NCBI GenBank assembly: GCA_030247885.1
Contig: JAPDRO010000017.1
Span: forward strand, 248,001-312,000
Length of the DNA: 64,000 nt
Source of the DNA: Taxawa tesnikishii (nom. ined.)
Taxonomy: Eukaryota > Ascomycota > Dothideomycetes > Dothideales
Direction: 5' to 3'
In this document: piece after piece, positions 1-13,667 of the stretch
How the letters are laid out: every line of letters starts with the position of its first letter
Numbering within the stretch: position 1 is the stretch's first letter
The notes under the pieces: generated by a model
The model's input: only the letters and a program-made list of their open reading frames with translations
What the model was told of the DNA's origin: nothing
The model's database searches: none
Position numbers and translations under genes: made by a program

Positions 1-3000
1 TCGCGGACGAAATCTGGGAGGAGAACGACATGAAGACGTCTCCGGACGCTGCTTCTCTGATGCTACCACACCTGGAGTCTACCGACGCGCAGTTGAGAAG
101 AGCGGCAGCTCGCTCGCTTGCTGGCCTAGTAACGGAGCATCCCGTTACATTCAAGAGCGTGCTCTCGCAATTGAAAACTATCTACAAGGACAGAGCGAAA
201 CCAAGGGTTCCGGAGCGGGATGAATACGGTATGCCTCGGAAAATGGATCTCGCAGACCCGTGGCAAGCTAGACATGGTATCTCGCTTGCCTATAAAGAAC
301 TCGCATCCATCTTTGTTGATGACGAACTGGTGCCTTTCATGCAGTTCTTGGTTGTGGACGGACCTCTGGGTGACAAGAACGGCAATGTCCGCGATGGCAT
401 GGTCGATGCAGCTACTGCTGTTGTCACGCTCAAGGGTGGTGTCAAGGTAGAAGAGTTGATGAAGTTGTTCGAGGATACTCTTGCAACTTCCGACAAGGGC
501 TCCCAAAACCAGGACCAAGTCAACGAGGCTGTAGTCATCCTCTACGGAGCTTTGGCGCGGCATCTCAAGGCAGGCGACTCGAGAGTACCAAAGGTCGTCC
601 AGCGTTTACTCTCAACGTTGAGCACTCCTTCCGAGTCTGTGCAATATGCCGTTGCACAGTGCCTTCCCCACTCGTTCAAGCATCTAATCAGGAAGCCAGC
701 CGATACGTCAAGCAGATGATGGACGAGATGTTGCAAAGCAAAAGTACGCCTCGCGCAGAGGTGCAGCGTATGGTCTGGCAGGTATCATCAAAGGCAGAGG
801 TATTGCCGCCCTTCGAGAGTTCCGCGTCATGCCAACGTTGGCGGGTGCTGTTGAGAACAAGAAGGATCCAAACCAACGACAGGGTGCCTTCTTGGCATAC
901 GAGTTGCTGTCACTCGTCCTCGGCCGTGTATTCGAACCTTATGTGATCCAAATCGTCCCACAGCTGCTTGTAGGGTTTGGCGACACCAGCGCGGACGTCC
1001 GAGAGGCTTGTCTCGATGCTGCCAAGACATGCTTTGCCACTCTCAGTTCCTTTGGTGTCAAGCAAGTCTTGCCAATGTTACTTGAAGGTCTGGACGAGCA
1101 GCAGTGGCGCAGCAAAAGGGAGCATGTGATTCTCTGGGTGCCATGGCGTACCTTGATCCACAACAGCTCGCCCTCAGCCTGCCTGAAATCATTCCACCGC
1201 TTACTGAAACCCTTAACGACAGCCACAAAGAAGTCAGAACTGCGGCCAACAAGAGTTTGCAGCGTTTCGGTGAGGTCATCAGCAATCCCGAGATCAAGAG
1301 TCAGGTCAATATCTTGCTCAAGGCTTTGAGCGATCCGACAAAGTACACAGATGAGGCTCTCGATGCATTGATCAAGGTCAACTTCATCCACTACTTGGAT
1401 GCTCCATCACTAGCCCTAGTGGTGCGCATTCTCCAACGCGGACTGGGAGACCGGTCTGCAACCAAGCGCAAGGCATCTCAAATCATTGGAAGCCTTGCCC
1501 ACCTTACGGACCGCAAGGATCTAGTCTCTCATCTACCTATCCTTGTTGCTGGTTTGAGGGTCGCTATTGTCGATCCTGTTCCCACAACTCGTGCAACCGC
1601 TTCCAAAGCACTCGGCTCCACTATTGAGAAGCTCGGCGAAGATGCACTACCTGACCTCATCCCAAGTCTTATGGCTACGCTCAAGTCAGACACAGGTGCC
1701 GGCGATAGACTTGGATCTGCGCAGGCACTCAGTGAGGTCCTGGCTGGTCTCGGAACTGCTCGTCTTGAGGAGACTCTACCAACTATCTTGCAGAACGTCT
1801 CTAGTTCCAAGGCATCCGTACGCGAAGGATTCATGTCTCTATTCATTTTCCTGCCAGCGTGCTTCGGCAACAGCTTTGCCAACTACCTTGGCCGTATCAT
1901 CCCTCCTATCCTGTCCGGTCTAGCAGATGACATCGAATCCATCCGCGAGACCGCGTTGCGTGCAGGTCGTCTGCTTGTCAAGAATTTCGCGACACGCGCC
2001 ATTGACCTTCTTTTGCCGGAGCTTGAGCGCGGTCTTGCCGATGACAGTCACCGTATCCGTCTCAGTTCCGTGGAGCTTGTAGGTGATCTGCTCTTCAACC
2101 TCACTGGTATCAGCGGCAAGGCCGAGCAAGAAGAGGCTGAAGAGGGCGCAAACGAGGCTGGTCAGTCGCTTTTGGAAGTACTCGGAGAAGAGCGCCGCAA
2201 CAAGGTCCTCTCTGCGCTCTACATCTGTCGCTGCGATACGTCTGGTCTTGTACGCACCGCCGCCGTCAATGTCTGGAAGGCGCTTGTTGCCACACCCGTA
2301 CCCTGCGCGAGCTCATTCCTACCCTCACGCAGTTACTCATCCGTCGCCTTGCGAGCACCAACATGGAACAGAAGGTCATTGCTGGCAACGCTCTTGGCGA
2401 ACTTATTAGGAAAGCTGGAGAAGGCGTCCTGGCCACCTTACTGCCTACTTTAGAGGAAGGTCTTCAAACCTCGACAGATACCGACGCCAAACAAGGCATC
2501 TGTATTGCTCTGCGCGAGCTCATTGCGTCCGCTTCTCCAGAGGCGCTCGAGGACTACGAAAAACACTCATATCCGTGGTTCGCACCGCCCTGGTCGATCC
2601 GGATGCGGACGTCCGAGAGGCTGCAGCAGAAGCTTTCGATTCTCTCCAGAAGATCTTCGGTAAGAAGGCTGTGGACCAGGTCCTGCCGTACCTGCTCAAT
2701 CTGCTCCGGTCGGAAGATGAAGCAGAGAATGCTCTCTCCGCACTCCTTACCTTGCTCACCGAGCAGACCAGGTCCAACATCATCCTTCCAAACCTGCTAC
2801 CAACTCTGCTTACACCGCCGATTACTGCGTTCAATGCCCGTGCCCTTGCCTCTCTTGCGGAGGTGGCAAGCTCGGCAATGACACGCAGATTGCCCAATAT
2901 CCTGAACGCATTGATGGATGGCATCATCGCATCAAAGGATGCAGAGCTGAAGACAGAGCTCGAGGGCTCATTCGATGCTGTCTTGCTCTCTGTCGACGAG

Positions 3001-4760
3001 TTCGATGGTCTTAATACCGCTATGAGTGTGATGCTGGCATTGGTAAAGCATGACGACCATCGCAAGCGCGCTGCTGCCGACCTTCATCTCGCGAAGTTCT
3101 TTAGTTCCACCGAGATTGATATTTCGCGGTACTACCCAGACCTCATCCGCGTTCTGCTTATCGCTTTTGACGACAGCGACAGCGATGTCGTAAAAGCCGC
3201 ATGGACGGCGTTGAGCGCCCTGACACAGCGCCTTCGCAAAGAAGAGATGGAATCTTTGGTCATCTCTACCAGGCAGGCGCTCAATCAAGTCGGTGTTCCG
3301 GGCCACAGCCTGCCAGGTTTTTCGCTGCCAAAGGGTATCAACGCAATTCTGCCGATCTTTCTGCAAGGGTTGATGAATGGCAATCCCGACCAGAGAACAC
3401 AGGCTGCATTGGCTATCTCGGACATGATCGACAGGACGAGCGCGGACAGCTTGAAGCCTTTCGTCACTCAGATTACAGGTCCTCTCATCCGTGTCGTTTC
3501 GGAGAGATCAGTCGAGGTCAAAGCAGCTATTCTTCTCACCCTCAACAACCTCTTGGAGAAGATCCCAACATTCCTCAAGCCCTTCTTGCCACAGCTGCAG
3601 CGTACCTTCGCCAAGTCCCTCGCCGATACCACCAGCGATGTCCTTCGTATCCGTGCTGCAAAGGCTCTGGGTACTTTGATTACGCTTACGCCACGCATTG
3701 ATCCGCTCATTGCTGAGCTTGTTACTGGATCGAAGACACCGGACGCAGGTGTGAGGAATGCCATGCTCAAGGCATTGTACGAGGTCGTCGCTAAGGCCGG
3801 CTCGAACATGAATGAGGCATCAAGGAACGGCATTCTTGGTCTTATTGACTCTGATACAGGAGACGAGGACGTGTCCATGGCTATCACCAATGCGCGTTTG
3901 CTGGGAGCTTTGATCAAGGTACTGCCGGAGGATATTGCGGCTGGTCTGATCAAGTACGTTTGCACAATGCTACTGTTGATCAAGGCTTGTACTGACTCTT
4001 ACCAGGAACCGCGTCCTCACAACGCACTTCAGCTATCCTTCCGTGCTAGCTCTGAACTCGGTCTTGCTAGAGTCGCCCGAGTCCCTTACTGGTCCTTTCG
4101 CCGAGGCTTTGCCATCAGTGATCTGCCAAGGCATTGCAAACAACGTAAGTCTCCAGTCACCGCTCATACCTGACATGTGGTCGTTGACACATTCAGCAGG
4201 ACCCAGCGATATCCGAGAATTGCGTCCTGGCTGCAGGCAAATACCTCCTCACGCCCTCGAGCGACAAGTCCTTCGACACAATCAAGCCCCTCATCGAGTC
4301 GCTTTCCCAAGCCATCGCGCCGGGCGGCCCCATCGACGTGCGCCGTCTCGCCTTAGTCGTCATCCGCACGGTGAGCCGCGAAGCCAACGACCTGGTCCGG
4401 CCGCACCTCGGCCTCCTCACCCCGCCCATCTTCGGCAGCGTGCGCGACTCCGTCATCCCCGTCAAGCTGGCCGCCGAAGCCGCCTTCCTGGCCCTCTTCT
4501 CCGTTGTCGAGGAGGAAAGTGAGGTCTTTGATAAGTACATGGCTGGTCCGGGCGCCGGTCTGCAACCGGGCCCGAAGAGGAGCATGCAGGACTACTTTAA
4601 GCGTGTGGCGACGAGGTTGGGCGCACAGGCGAGGGAGAGGAAGGAGGCAGAGGGCGGACAGGGTGGATTGGGGTTGAGCAGTGACGAGAGGGAGGATGAG
4701 AGGGAGGTGTGGAGTGTGGGCAAGGTGGACTTGGGCGAAGGTGGATTTGGTGACGAATAG
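1..4760 (+). CDS. GCN1: GCN1 translational activator, 5'-truncated by the window edge
   Basis: HEAT-repeat scaffold that binds ribosomes and presents uncharged tRNA signals to the kinase Gcn2 in amino-acid starvation. The reading frame is open from base 3, so the gene starts upstream; about 1,551 residues are present against about 2,670 for a whole fungal GCN1. The first third carries the elongation-factor-3-like block (FAYELLSL-type, here FLAYELLSLVLGRVFEPYVI), followed by HEAT repeats such as HYLDAPSLALVVRIL and the Gcn2-binding C-terminal half. Introns of 52 and 55 nt lie at 3954-4005 and 4145-4199. The frame changes five times at C666-669, A740-743, A1114-1117, C2295-2297 and A2559-2563, each fitting one lost base; with five bases restored the length is a multiple of three. 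Stop at 4758-4760. Confidence 0.96.
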
Positions 4761-5173
4761 GCTATTTATGAAAAGGTGTAGATATAGCGTTAATGCATTG
4801 TTGCATGGTTCTCATTAGGAAACTGCTGGTGTGATATGAGTGAGTGCTCCTTAACACGTCAGAAAAGTTGTCTGAGAGCTGATGGGTACCCTCAACGGTT
4901 AGACTGTTGAAGTCAGGAGGTCGCAAATAAACGTTTTGCACTTTCTTTAGTATGATTACACATCTGTTCAGCGACATGGTAGAGCAAGTCTTCTGCTCCT
5001 GGAGAATATCGCTCGGGCGAAGCAGAGGATCACGCCAACTCCCGCCAGATTGAACTGGCACAAACGCCAGGAACTTACCTTAGCACAGCGAACCTTTCCC
5101 GAATTGGTATCTGATCCCAGCAATCCAACGCCAGCGAACTCCAATGCTCCCATGATTTCCTCCATTTCCACTC
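4761..5173. other. Convergent 3' intergenic region, GCN1 / FEN1
   Basis: About 410 nt between two stop codons on opposite strands. It should hold both 3' UTRs and polyadenylation signals. Short open frames here have no recognisable content and I see no further gene. Confidence 0.6.
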
Positions 5174-6408
5174 TCACGCCGTACCCCTAGGCTTAGCCTT
5201 TGCCTCCTTCTTGTCCTTCGCAGCCTGCTTCTGCTTCTTCTTTTTCTCCTCGACTTGTGCGTCGTGCTTCCTCTTCAAGCTGGCCTTCTCCTCCTCCGTC
5301 TTCGCGACTGGTTTGAAAAAGCCCTCCAGCCGGCTCTGCTGGGCACTCTTCAGGTTCTTGCGGAGGCGCGCTGCGCCCGACCGTACTCTGTCCTCGCTGA
5401 ACCCCTTTTCCTCGACCAAGAATTTGACCAGTCCAGCTTCGTCAGGTGCATCCCATTTGAAGTCGCATTCGGGATCGTCAGCGGAGCGAACGTCGGGCTC
5501 GAGGAAGAGGAGACGAGCTTCCTTGTAGGGCCAGTCTTCGGGCAGGGTGTACTTGGTGTTCTTCTCAACATGTGCGACGACGGCTTCGAGGTTCTTGTGC
5601 TCCTTGATTAGGTTGAAGGCGACTTTGGGACCGATGCCCTTGACAGGGTCGACGTAGTCGCAGCCGAGAAGGATGCAGAGGTCGATGAACTGTTCTCTGG
5701 GTATTAGTGTCTATCGGTGCCTCTGGAGAAGAACCATCGTACCTGGTTCATGTCCAGCTCCAGCCCCTCCAAGACCTTGTCTAGAAAGATTTCTTGGATG
5801 GGTTCCTTCCTCTGCTCACTGAACGTCAAATGTCTCAACAGCACCGGGCTGTTGAATGTCAAAGTGTCCATATCCTCACTCGCAGCCGCGTACACCTTGC
5901 CCGCTCTCGCCAGGACTGCGCACTGCGCCTCAGCCTCAGTAGGCGCGATAATGTACGGGATTCCCATAAGCTTGAGCAAGCGTCGCGCCTCCTCGTTGTG
6001 CTCCCTCGTCACTCTCACAGTCCGTCTGCTAAACTTCTCCATCTCCTCAGCCGTGCCAGTCTCCTTGGCTTCTTCGGCCTGCTCTTGGGCCTCCGACTTG
6101 CGCTGAAACCGCTTGGCCAATTCTCCGGACTTGAGCTTCGGTGGTGCGCCATCGAACACGTACAGTGGCTTGATGCCGTTATCGACTATACGCAGAGTGC
6201 GGTAGAAGAGTCCCATGAGATGCGATGTCGTCTCGCCGGTGTCGGACATCAACTGCTGACCTTCGGAACGCACGGCGATGAGGAAGGAGTAGAGCGACAT
6301 GGAAGCGTCAATGGCGACTTTGCGGCCGAATTGGTTCTTGATCTCGCCGGTCTTGATGGCATCAGGGCAATGGTCGTTGATGACCTGGTACAACTGCTTG
6401 ATACCCAT
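5174..6408 (-). CDS. FEN1: Flap endonuclease 1 (FEN1/Rad27)
   Basis: Structure-specific 5' nuclease that removes flaps in Okazaki fragment maturation and long-patch base excision repair in the nucleus. The start [19 protein letters not shown] is the conserved N-terminal glycine end of the family. Acidic metal ligands are all visible: [40 protein letters not shown] and LGCDYVD. Near the C-terminus QSRLEGFF is a PCNA-interacting PIP box, followed by a lysine-rich tail. One intron of about 46 nt lies at about 5697-5742 (donor after MNQ). Exon 1 is exactly 222 codons and the second conserved frame starts at 5695, so a simple GT-AG junction leaves one surplus base, probably a small sequence error. 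Length about 395 residues, normal for fungi. Confidence 0.95.
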
Positions 6409-7094
6409 TCCGGCAAGAGGTCTGTCGCAACGATCTCCGCGTGTGTGACGGGACTTCGGCTTAGCTTGTCAATGCGGACAGTGAGAAGTAGCCGTGACAG
6501 CGAAGGGAAGGTGTTCGACAGCGAAGGAAGGTGTTCGTGATTTGAGTGATGCGAGCCGAAGAAAGTCGCGCCCGCAACGCGTAAATGGAAATGGCAGCCT
6601 CCACAGACGCGCTTTCCGTTTACGTCATGTCGGATGCTTGACCATTCCGCTACTCGGCCGCTTCGGCCGCTTCGGCTGCTGCTCGGTTGCCCTACCACGC
6701 GCCTCCCGGTTCCAGTATCAGAGTATCTCACACGTTTCAAGCGAGCGGATTTTGATCTTGTCGTCAGACGCCCAAGAGCCTTCACTCGTTCACGTCCAGG
6801 CGCGATATCGTATCTCTTACCCAGTGCAAAACTCGTACTTTCACCAGGAGAGGATACTTGATTGTATGATACTTTGAGCCTCTTCGTCATGCCCGCCCAA
6901 AATCTCCAGGATCTCCAAAAAGCCTCGGCAGCGGGGACGGGGAAGGTCCATGTTGCCGACTTCCCGTTCTGTTCCTCGAATGAGCACGCAGAGAGTACAA
7001 AAACCAATCTAGGCAGGGCATGATCTCTCTTGTTTCCTAAACTTCTCTCTGTATCATATACTACGTCGTACTCAGTTGCACAAGCCCCCTCATA
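6409..7094. promoter_or_regulatory. Shared promoter region, FEN1 (-) and glutaryl-CoA dehydrogenase (+)
   Basis: About 690 nt between two divergently transcribed start codons, so it must contain both promoters. It holds an imperfect direct duplication of about 20 bp at 6496-6536 and three close copies of a CGGCCGCTT-like word near 6653-6680. No coding potential was convincing on either strand. Confidence 0.5.
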
Positions 7095-8526
7095 ATGTTC
7101 AAGTCCATCGTACGACAGGCTGCACGGCAGTCCAGGACGCAAGCTCCCATAGCTTGCGTTCCCCGTCGCCATGCTCATGCTCCAGTTCCATTCGATTGGA
7201 AGGACCCTCTTGGAGCAAGCAATCTGTATACGGAGGAGGAGCTTGCTATTGCAGAGACAGCTGAATCCTACTGCCAAGAGCGCATGCTCCCTCGAGTACT
7301 TGGTATAGTCAACACGAAATTGACCACCACGGCTCAAGCTAACAGGTACAGACGCCTACCGTAACGAGCAATACGACCGGAAGATCCTCGAAGAGATGGG
7401 AGAGCTCGGTCTCTTGGGAGCTACGATCCAGGGATACGATTGCGCCGGAGTCAGCAGCGTAGCCTCAGGTTTGATCACGCGAGCAGTGGAGCGAGTCGAC
7501 TCTGGTTACCGGTCAGGCATGTCTGTGCAGTCATCGCTGGCCATGGGCGGCATTGAGGAGTTCGGAACCGAGGAGCAGAAGCAAAAGTTTTTACCAGGGA
7601 TGGCCAGGGGAAAGATACTGGGCTGCTTCGGCTTGACTGAGCCAAACCACGGTAGTGACCCGGGAAGTCTGGAGACGGTCGCCAAGCCGCATCCGACCAA
7701 GAAGGGCTACTACAGCTTGTCTGGATCGAAGACATGGATCACCAACTCGCCAATTGCCGATGTCCTGCTGGTGTGGGCGAAGCTTCAAGAGACGGGCAAG
7801 ATCCGCGGCTTCTTGATCGAGAGGGATCAATGTCCACCAGGCACCCTCGACACACCGCCTCTGAAGAACAAGAACGGTCTGCGTGCATCCATCACCGGCA
7901 TGATCCAGATGGATGAAGTCCCTGTCCCTGAGGAGAACATGTTCCCGCACGTTGAGGGTCTCAAGGGTCCTTTCAGCTGCTTGAACTCTGCAAGATACGG
8001 TATCGCGTGGGGTACAATTGGCGCTCTGGAGGACTGCATCGACCGTGCCCGCACTTATGCACTGGAGCGGAAGCAGTTCAAGGGCAACCCCATCGCCAAG
8101 TACCAACTTGTGCAGAAGAAGCTCTCAGATGCCACCACGGATGCCGCATACGGTATCCTCGCAGCGTACCAGGTTGGCCGTCTGAAGGATGCAGGAAAGG
8201 CCGCTCCGGAGATGATTTCCATGATCAAGCGCCAGAACTGCGACAGGGCGCTGGTCAACGCGCGAGTGTACGTCACGTCGAAGACATAGCTTTCGAGCTT
8301 GGCTAACACGCACACAGTCTCCAAGAAGTCTTCGGTGGTAACGCTGTCAGTGACGAGTACCACATTGGCAGGCACGTGGCCAATCTGTTCGTCACTCAGA
8401 CATATGAAGGCCAGAGCGACATCCACGGTAAGTCATGCGACAGTCTTTGTGCTTTTGACATTTGCTGACTGTGTACTAGCCCTGATCCTTGGCCGTGCCA
8501 TAACCGGTATTCAAGCCTTCTGCTAA
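7095..8526 (+). CDS. Glutaryl-CoA dehydrogenase, mitochondrial
   Basis: FAD acyl-CoA dehydrogenase that oxidises and decarboxylates glutaryl-CoA to crotonyl-CoA in lysine, hydroxylysine and tryptophan breakdown. The N-terminus ([12 protein letters not shown], Arg-rich, no acid) is a mitochondrial presequence. The signature [18 protein letters not shown], the ITNSPIADV substrate region and the C-terminal [19 protein letters not shown] with the catalytic glutamate are typical of this subfamily rather than of other acyl-CoA dehydrogenases. Three introns: 7303-7351, 8268-8317, 8428-8479; the spliced frame is exactly 427 codons including stop, with no frame break. Divergent from FEN1. Confidence 0.95.
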
Positions 8527-9300
8527 AGGAGACTGCTTACACGAGAAGAATATACCATGACCTGATAAGTGTTTGGCACGTGTATCAAACCTGATGCAAA
8601 GTTTGCCATGTAGCGAGGACTTTCAGCATTACGCAGGTCCAAGGGGTCCGAGTGTGGCTGTGAAGCGGCAATGGTCGGAAAGAAGGCGCTTAGAGCGTTT
8701 GCAGCTGGATGTACGGCGCTTTTGTTGGTTGGGAAGGGATTTACGCTGTATGCATACTGTAGAAAGAACAACAATGTTGGCGTATGCGAAGTGTGCAGTA
8801 GCTCGTAGCGAAGACTAGATTGACTGGTTGGGCTCCTGTCAAAAGCTGAGACAGCGGATTTGGGTTGCCGCTTGCTGTGTGACCTGGCCTGGTCAGCCTT
8901 TCCTCAGCAGCATCGCCACGCCGTCTTGGAACTCGTGTTGTTTCCCTGCGCACCTTCTTCAGTCATATAACACAGCCTTTCTCCCTTCGCGAAAAACTCG
9001 GACTTTGCCGTCACATCTTCGCCTGATTACGTGAAGCACAGCAAGTGAGTCTTCCGCTTTTCATGTTGGTGTTTGTGTGTTGCGAGCAATGAGGTCACGG
9101 AACGTTCTCGGCAACGAAAGCACAAGTGCAATCTCAGACTAACGCCTTTCTCTCTCTTTAGCAGCAACCAAGTCTCATCCTCCACACACCACACACACAC
9201 GCACACGCCAACCCACTACAACAACACTAGACACCAGCGCACGATCTACGGATAGTCCTCTCTCACTGCACCCTCTCCAAAACACACACAACCGCACAAA
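8527..9300. other. Intergenic region and 5' UTR of the E2 gene
   Basis: About 770 nt between the dehydrogenase stop and the E2 start. The right half is the E2 leader with a probable UTR intron and a CA-rich stretch at 9183-9206. Nothing coding is evident. Confidence 0.5.
9045..9161 (+). other. Probable 5' UTR intron of the E2 gene
   Basis: A GTGAGT donor at 9045, a GACTAAC branch site, a pyrimidine tract and a TTTAG acceptor ending at 9161 define a 117-nt intron about 140 nt before the E2 start codon. It is predicted from signals only. Confidence 0.5.
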
Positions 9301-11111
<1,811 letters not shown>

Positions 11112-13292
11112 CTACAACTTCGCCTCCACCCTCTCCTCGACAACAACAGCAGCCAACAGGCCCTCGGCCACGTCCTCGCCGTCCTCTGCCTCCGTGACCC
11201 ACGTCACCCGCCCCGCCCTCGCCGTCCTGACCTCCAGCTCCATCTTCATCTGCTTGATCACGCACACCACGTCCCCTTTCCTGACTTGGTCCCCGACGTC
11301 CACCAGCACCTCGACCAGTTTCCCCGAAAAGGGGACGGTGACGTGCGACGGGTCGCTCGCGGAGCCCTGGCGGTGCTGGGATGTGAGCGAGGAGGCGGAG
11401 GCGCTGGTGCTGGATGCGTGTAGGACGTAGGCTTGGGGCGAGGAGGAGGAGGGGGTCGTGAAGGTGAGCTCGGCAGAGAGGGAGGTGGGGAAGTCATTGC
11501 GGAGGACGCGGGTGAGCTGGAGGTGGTAGGGCGAGGGCGAGGGCGCTGTTGCGGTTTTGGTGGCGGTGGAGGATGGGTTGGGAGTGGACGGGGAGGGCTT
11601 CGGGGTTAGTGTCAGGGACCATGCGTCGTCTTTGCGGAAGAGGACGGTCGAGGATGCGGAGGCGAGGTTCATGGCGCTGCTGGAGGGTTGGGGGCAAATA
11701 GCTCGGGAGGCGCGGTCTTTGGACTTTGAGGTCGTCTGCTGGCGGTGGCGAGCAGCTCCGTTTGTCTCTGCTCCAGCCACTGTGTGTCACAGTTCCCAGC
11801 CAGGAAGTCCGCGTGGCTGACGATGGCACGCAGGACGGCCAGGTTCGTTTTTGTACCCTCGATCCGCGTGTCGTCAAGGGCGCGCTTGGCCTTCTGGATC
11901 ACGGATCCCCAGTCGTTCGCTGTGACGATGAGTTTGGCGATCAGACTGTCAAAATCCGCGCTCACGACGGCAGTGGCGCCGTTCACGAGGTTTGTGTCTA
12001 CTCGCACGCCGTTGCCGGAGGGGAAATGGAAAGACTGGATCTTGCCAACGCTGAGGGACCAGTTTTTCCCGGATCTTCCGCCGTGATGCGCAGTTGCAGC
12101 GAGCACAGTGCTGGGGGCTCGGCCGAATTACCGTTACTCAATCGCTGCAGATCGGTCTCGGAGATCGTGGCGCCTTGAGCCAGCTCGAGCTGCGCCTTGA
12201 CAATGTCCGTGAAGCAGATGGATTCAGTTACGGTGTGCTCGACTTGCAGCCGTGGGTTGATTTCCAGGAAATAGAACTCGGAGGTTTCCGGATTGACAAG
12301 GAACTCGAAGGTCCCTAGCGAGGTATATCTAATCTGAAGCATGATGAGTTCGAGGTGTTACAGCAGTATACAGTGCGCATATCTCACCTTTCTTGCCATC
12401 CGCAAAGCCGCATCGACCACAGCAGCAATGAGTCGTCTGTCTTTCACAGAGCTCGGCGCCATCTCGACAACCTTCTGATACCGCCTCTGGATACTGCATT
12501 CCCTTTCCCACAGATGGATCACGTTTCCCCTGCAGTCACCGACAATCTGCACTTCGACATGTCTAAAGCCGCCAACCGCCGCTTTTTCTGCAAACACCTG
12601 TTTTGAAGGGCTCTCTTCTACGGCTCTGGTCATTGCAGCGGCAAGCTCACCCTCTCGCGAAACTAGTCGAATACCACGCCCGCCGCCTCCGTCCACTGCT
12701 TTGATCATGATTGGGTAGCCTGCTCGACGGCTGAACTCTCGTACCTTTTCCACATCACTCGTCGGCTCTGTGAGCGCTGGCAATGACACCACGCTGCCTG
12801 TTCCCGGTGAGAAGGTCGAGTGCGTGTCGGTTGTAGTCAAGGAGAGAACCTACACTGCTCCGCTAACCGTCTCGCCATGAGCTTGTCCCCCGTCTGGGCC
12901 AGGATCTCGTGACCGGGTCCGATCACCATGGCGCCACCTTCAGCACTCATCCTGCTCGCAAACTCTGCGGATTCGGAAAGAAAGCCATATCCGGGATGGA
13001 CGGCGTCAATGTCATGGTCTCGTGCCACGCTAATCAGTGCGTCAATATCCAAGTATGAGGCAGGTGATGACAACTTGATGGCGTGCGTGGCGTGATATGT
13101 GTGCGAGACGTCGTTTTCGGTGTAAATTGCGTATGTTTCTATGTCTAGTTCGCGAGCGGCGCTGATAATGCGGGTTGCGATCTCGCCCCTGGATGCATGT
13201 CAGCTAGAGATCAACGCACTCCAATAGGGGAAGGACCTGTTGGCGACCAAGAGGCGTCTGATGGGTCGTGGCTGGTGGTGGTTCTGGCTCAT
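11112..13292 (-). CDS. Acyl-CoA carboxylase alpha subunit (biotin carboxylase plus biotin carrier)
   Basis: ATP-dependent carboxylation of enzyme-bound biotin. From the N-terminus: biotin-carboxylase fold (RRLLVANRGEIATRII), HPGYGFLSESAEFA, ATP-grasp glycine loop KAVDGGGGRGIRLV, and FLEINPRLQVEHTVTESI with catalytic Glu/Arg. The last 80 residues are a biotinyl domain with VIKQMKMELEV, where Q replaces the usual Ala before MKM. Introns 12334-12387, 12798-12853 and 13189-13236. Two frame changes at T12063-12067 and near G11687-11694 fit one lost base each; corrected length is exactly 674 residues. No mitochondrial presequence is apparent, unlike methylcrotonyl-CoA carboxylase alpha, so I infer a cytosolic enzyme. 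The substrate is unknown. Divergent from the beta subunit, 375 nt away. Confidence 0.88.
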
Positions 13293-13667
13293 TATGGGAG
13301 AATTATAGGTTGTTGTTCTATTAGACTGATGTTCTAGGAATGCAACTATGTATAATTATGAACTCGTTGGATGTAGGCTGCGAAATGGAAGTATAGATTG
13401 TGCAATCGGTTTGGAACGGTCTAACCGCAACGGATCTTATTGGACATGGTAATCAGTTCTACATCTGACTTGATGTAAGTTTGGTACGAAGACCTCGGGA
13501 AGTAATGGGGAAAGTGAAGGGGAAGACGCTTGGCGGAGGTGAGCGGGGAGCCTCGGTCCACGTGCATCCATCCGTCGATGCCATCGTGCTTCTGTGCTAT
13601 TGATACAGTACCAGCCAAGATGTAGACCAATGCCGTAGCTTTTCTTTGAGCATTTCGACTCTTCACC
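13293..13667. promoter_or_regulatory. Bidirectional promoter between carboxylase subunits
   Basis: The 375 nt separating the two start codons must drive both subunits, giving a simple route to matched expression. I see no clear TATA box on either side. Confidence 0.6.

Noticed and set aside
6560-6660. tRNA-like A-box on the minus strand (TAGCGGAATGGTCAAGC)
   Set aside because: No B-box (GGTTCGAxxCC) or acceptor stem partner is found within 100 nt.
6249-7337. 362-codon open frame on the minus strand over the FEN1/GCDH region
   Set aside because: It overlaps the start regions of two well-supported genes, has low-complexity basic composition and no family features; I treat it as a chance frame.
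7303-7351. Alternative acceptor 8 nt earlier (AACAG) in the first GCDH intron
   Set aside because: It would put GTACAG into the exon and break the conserved [11 protein letters not shown] frame.
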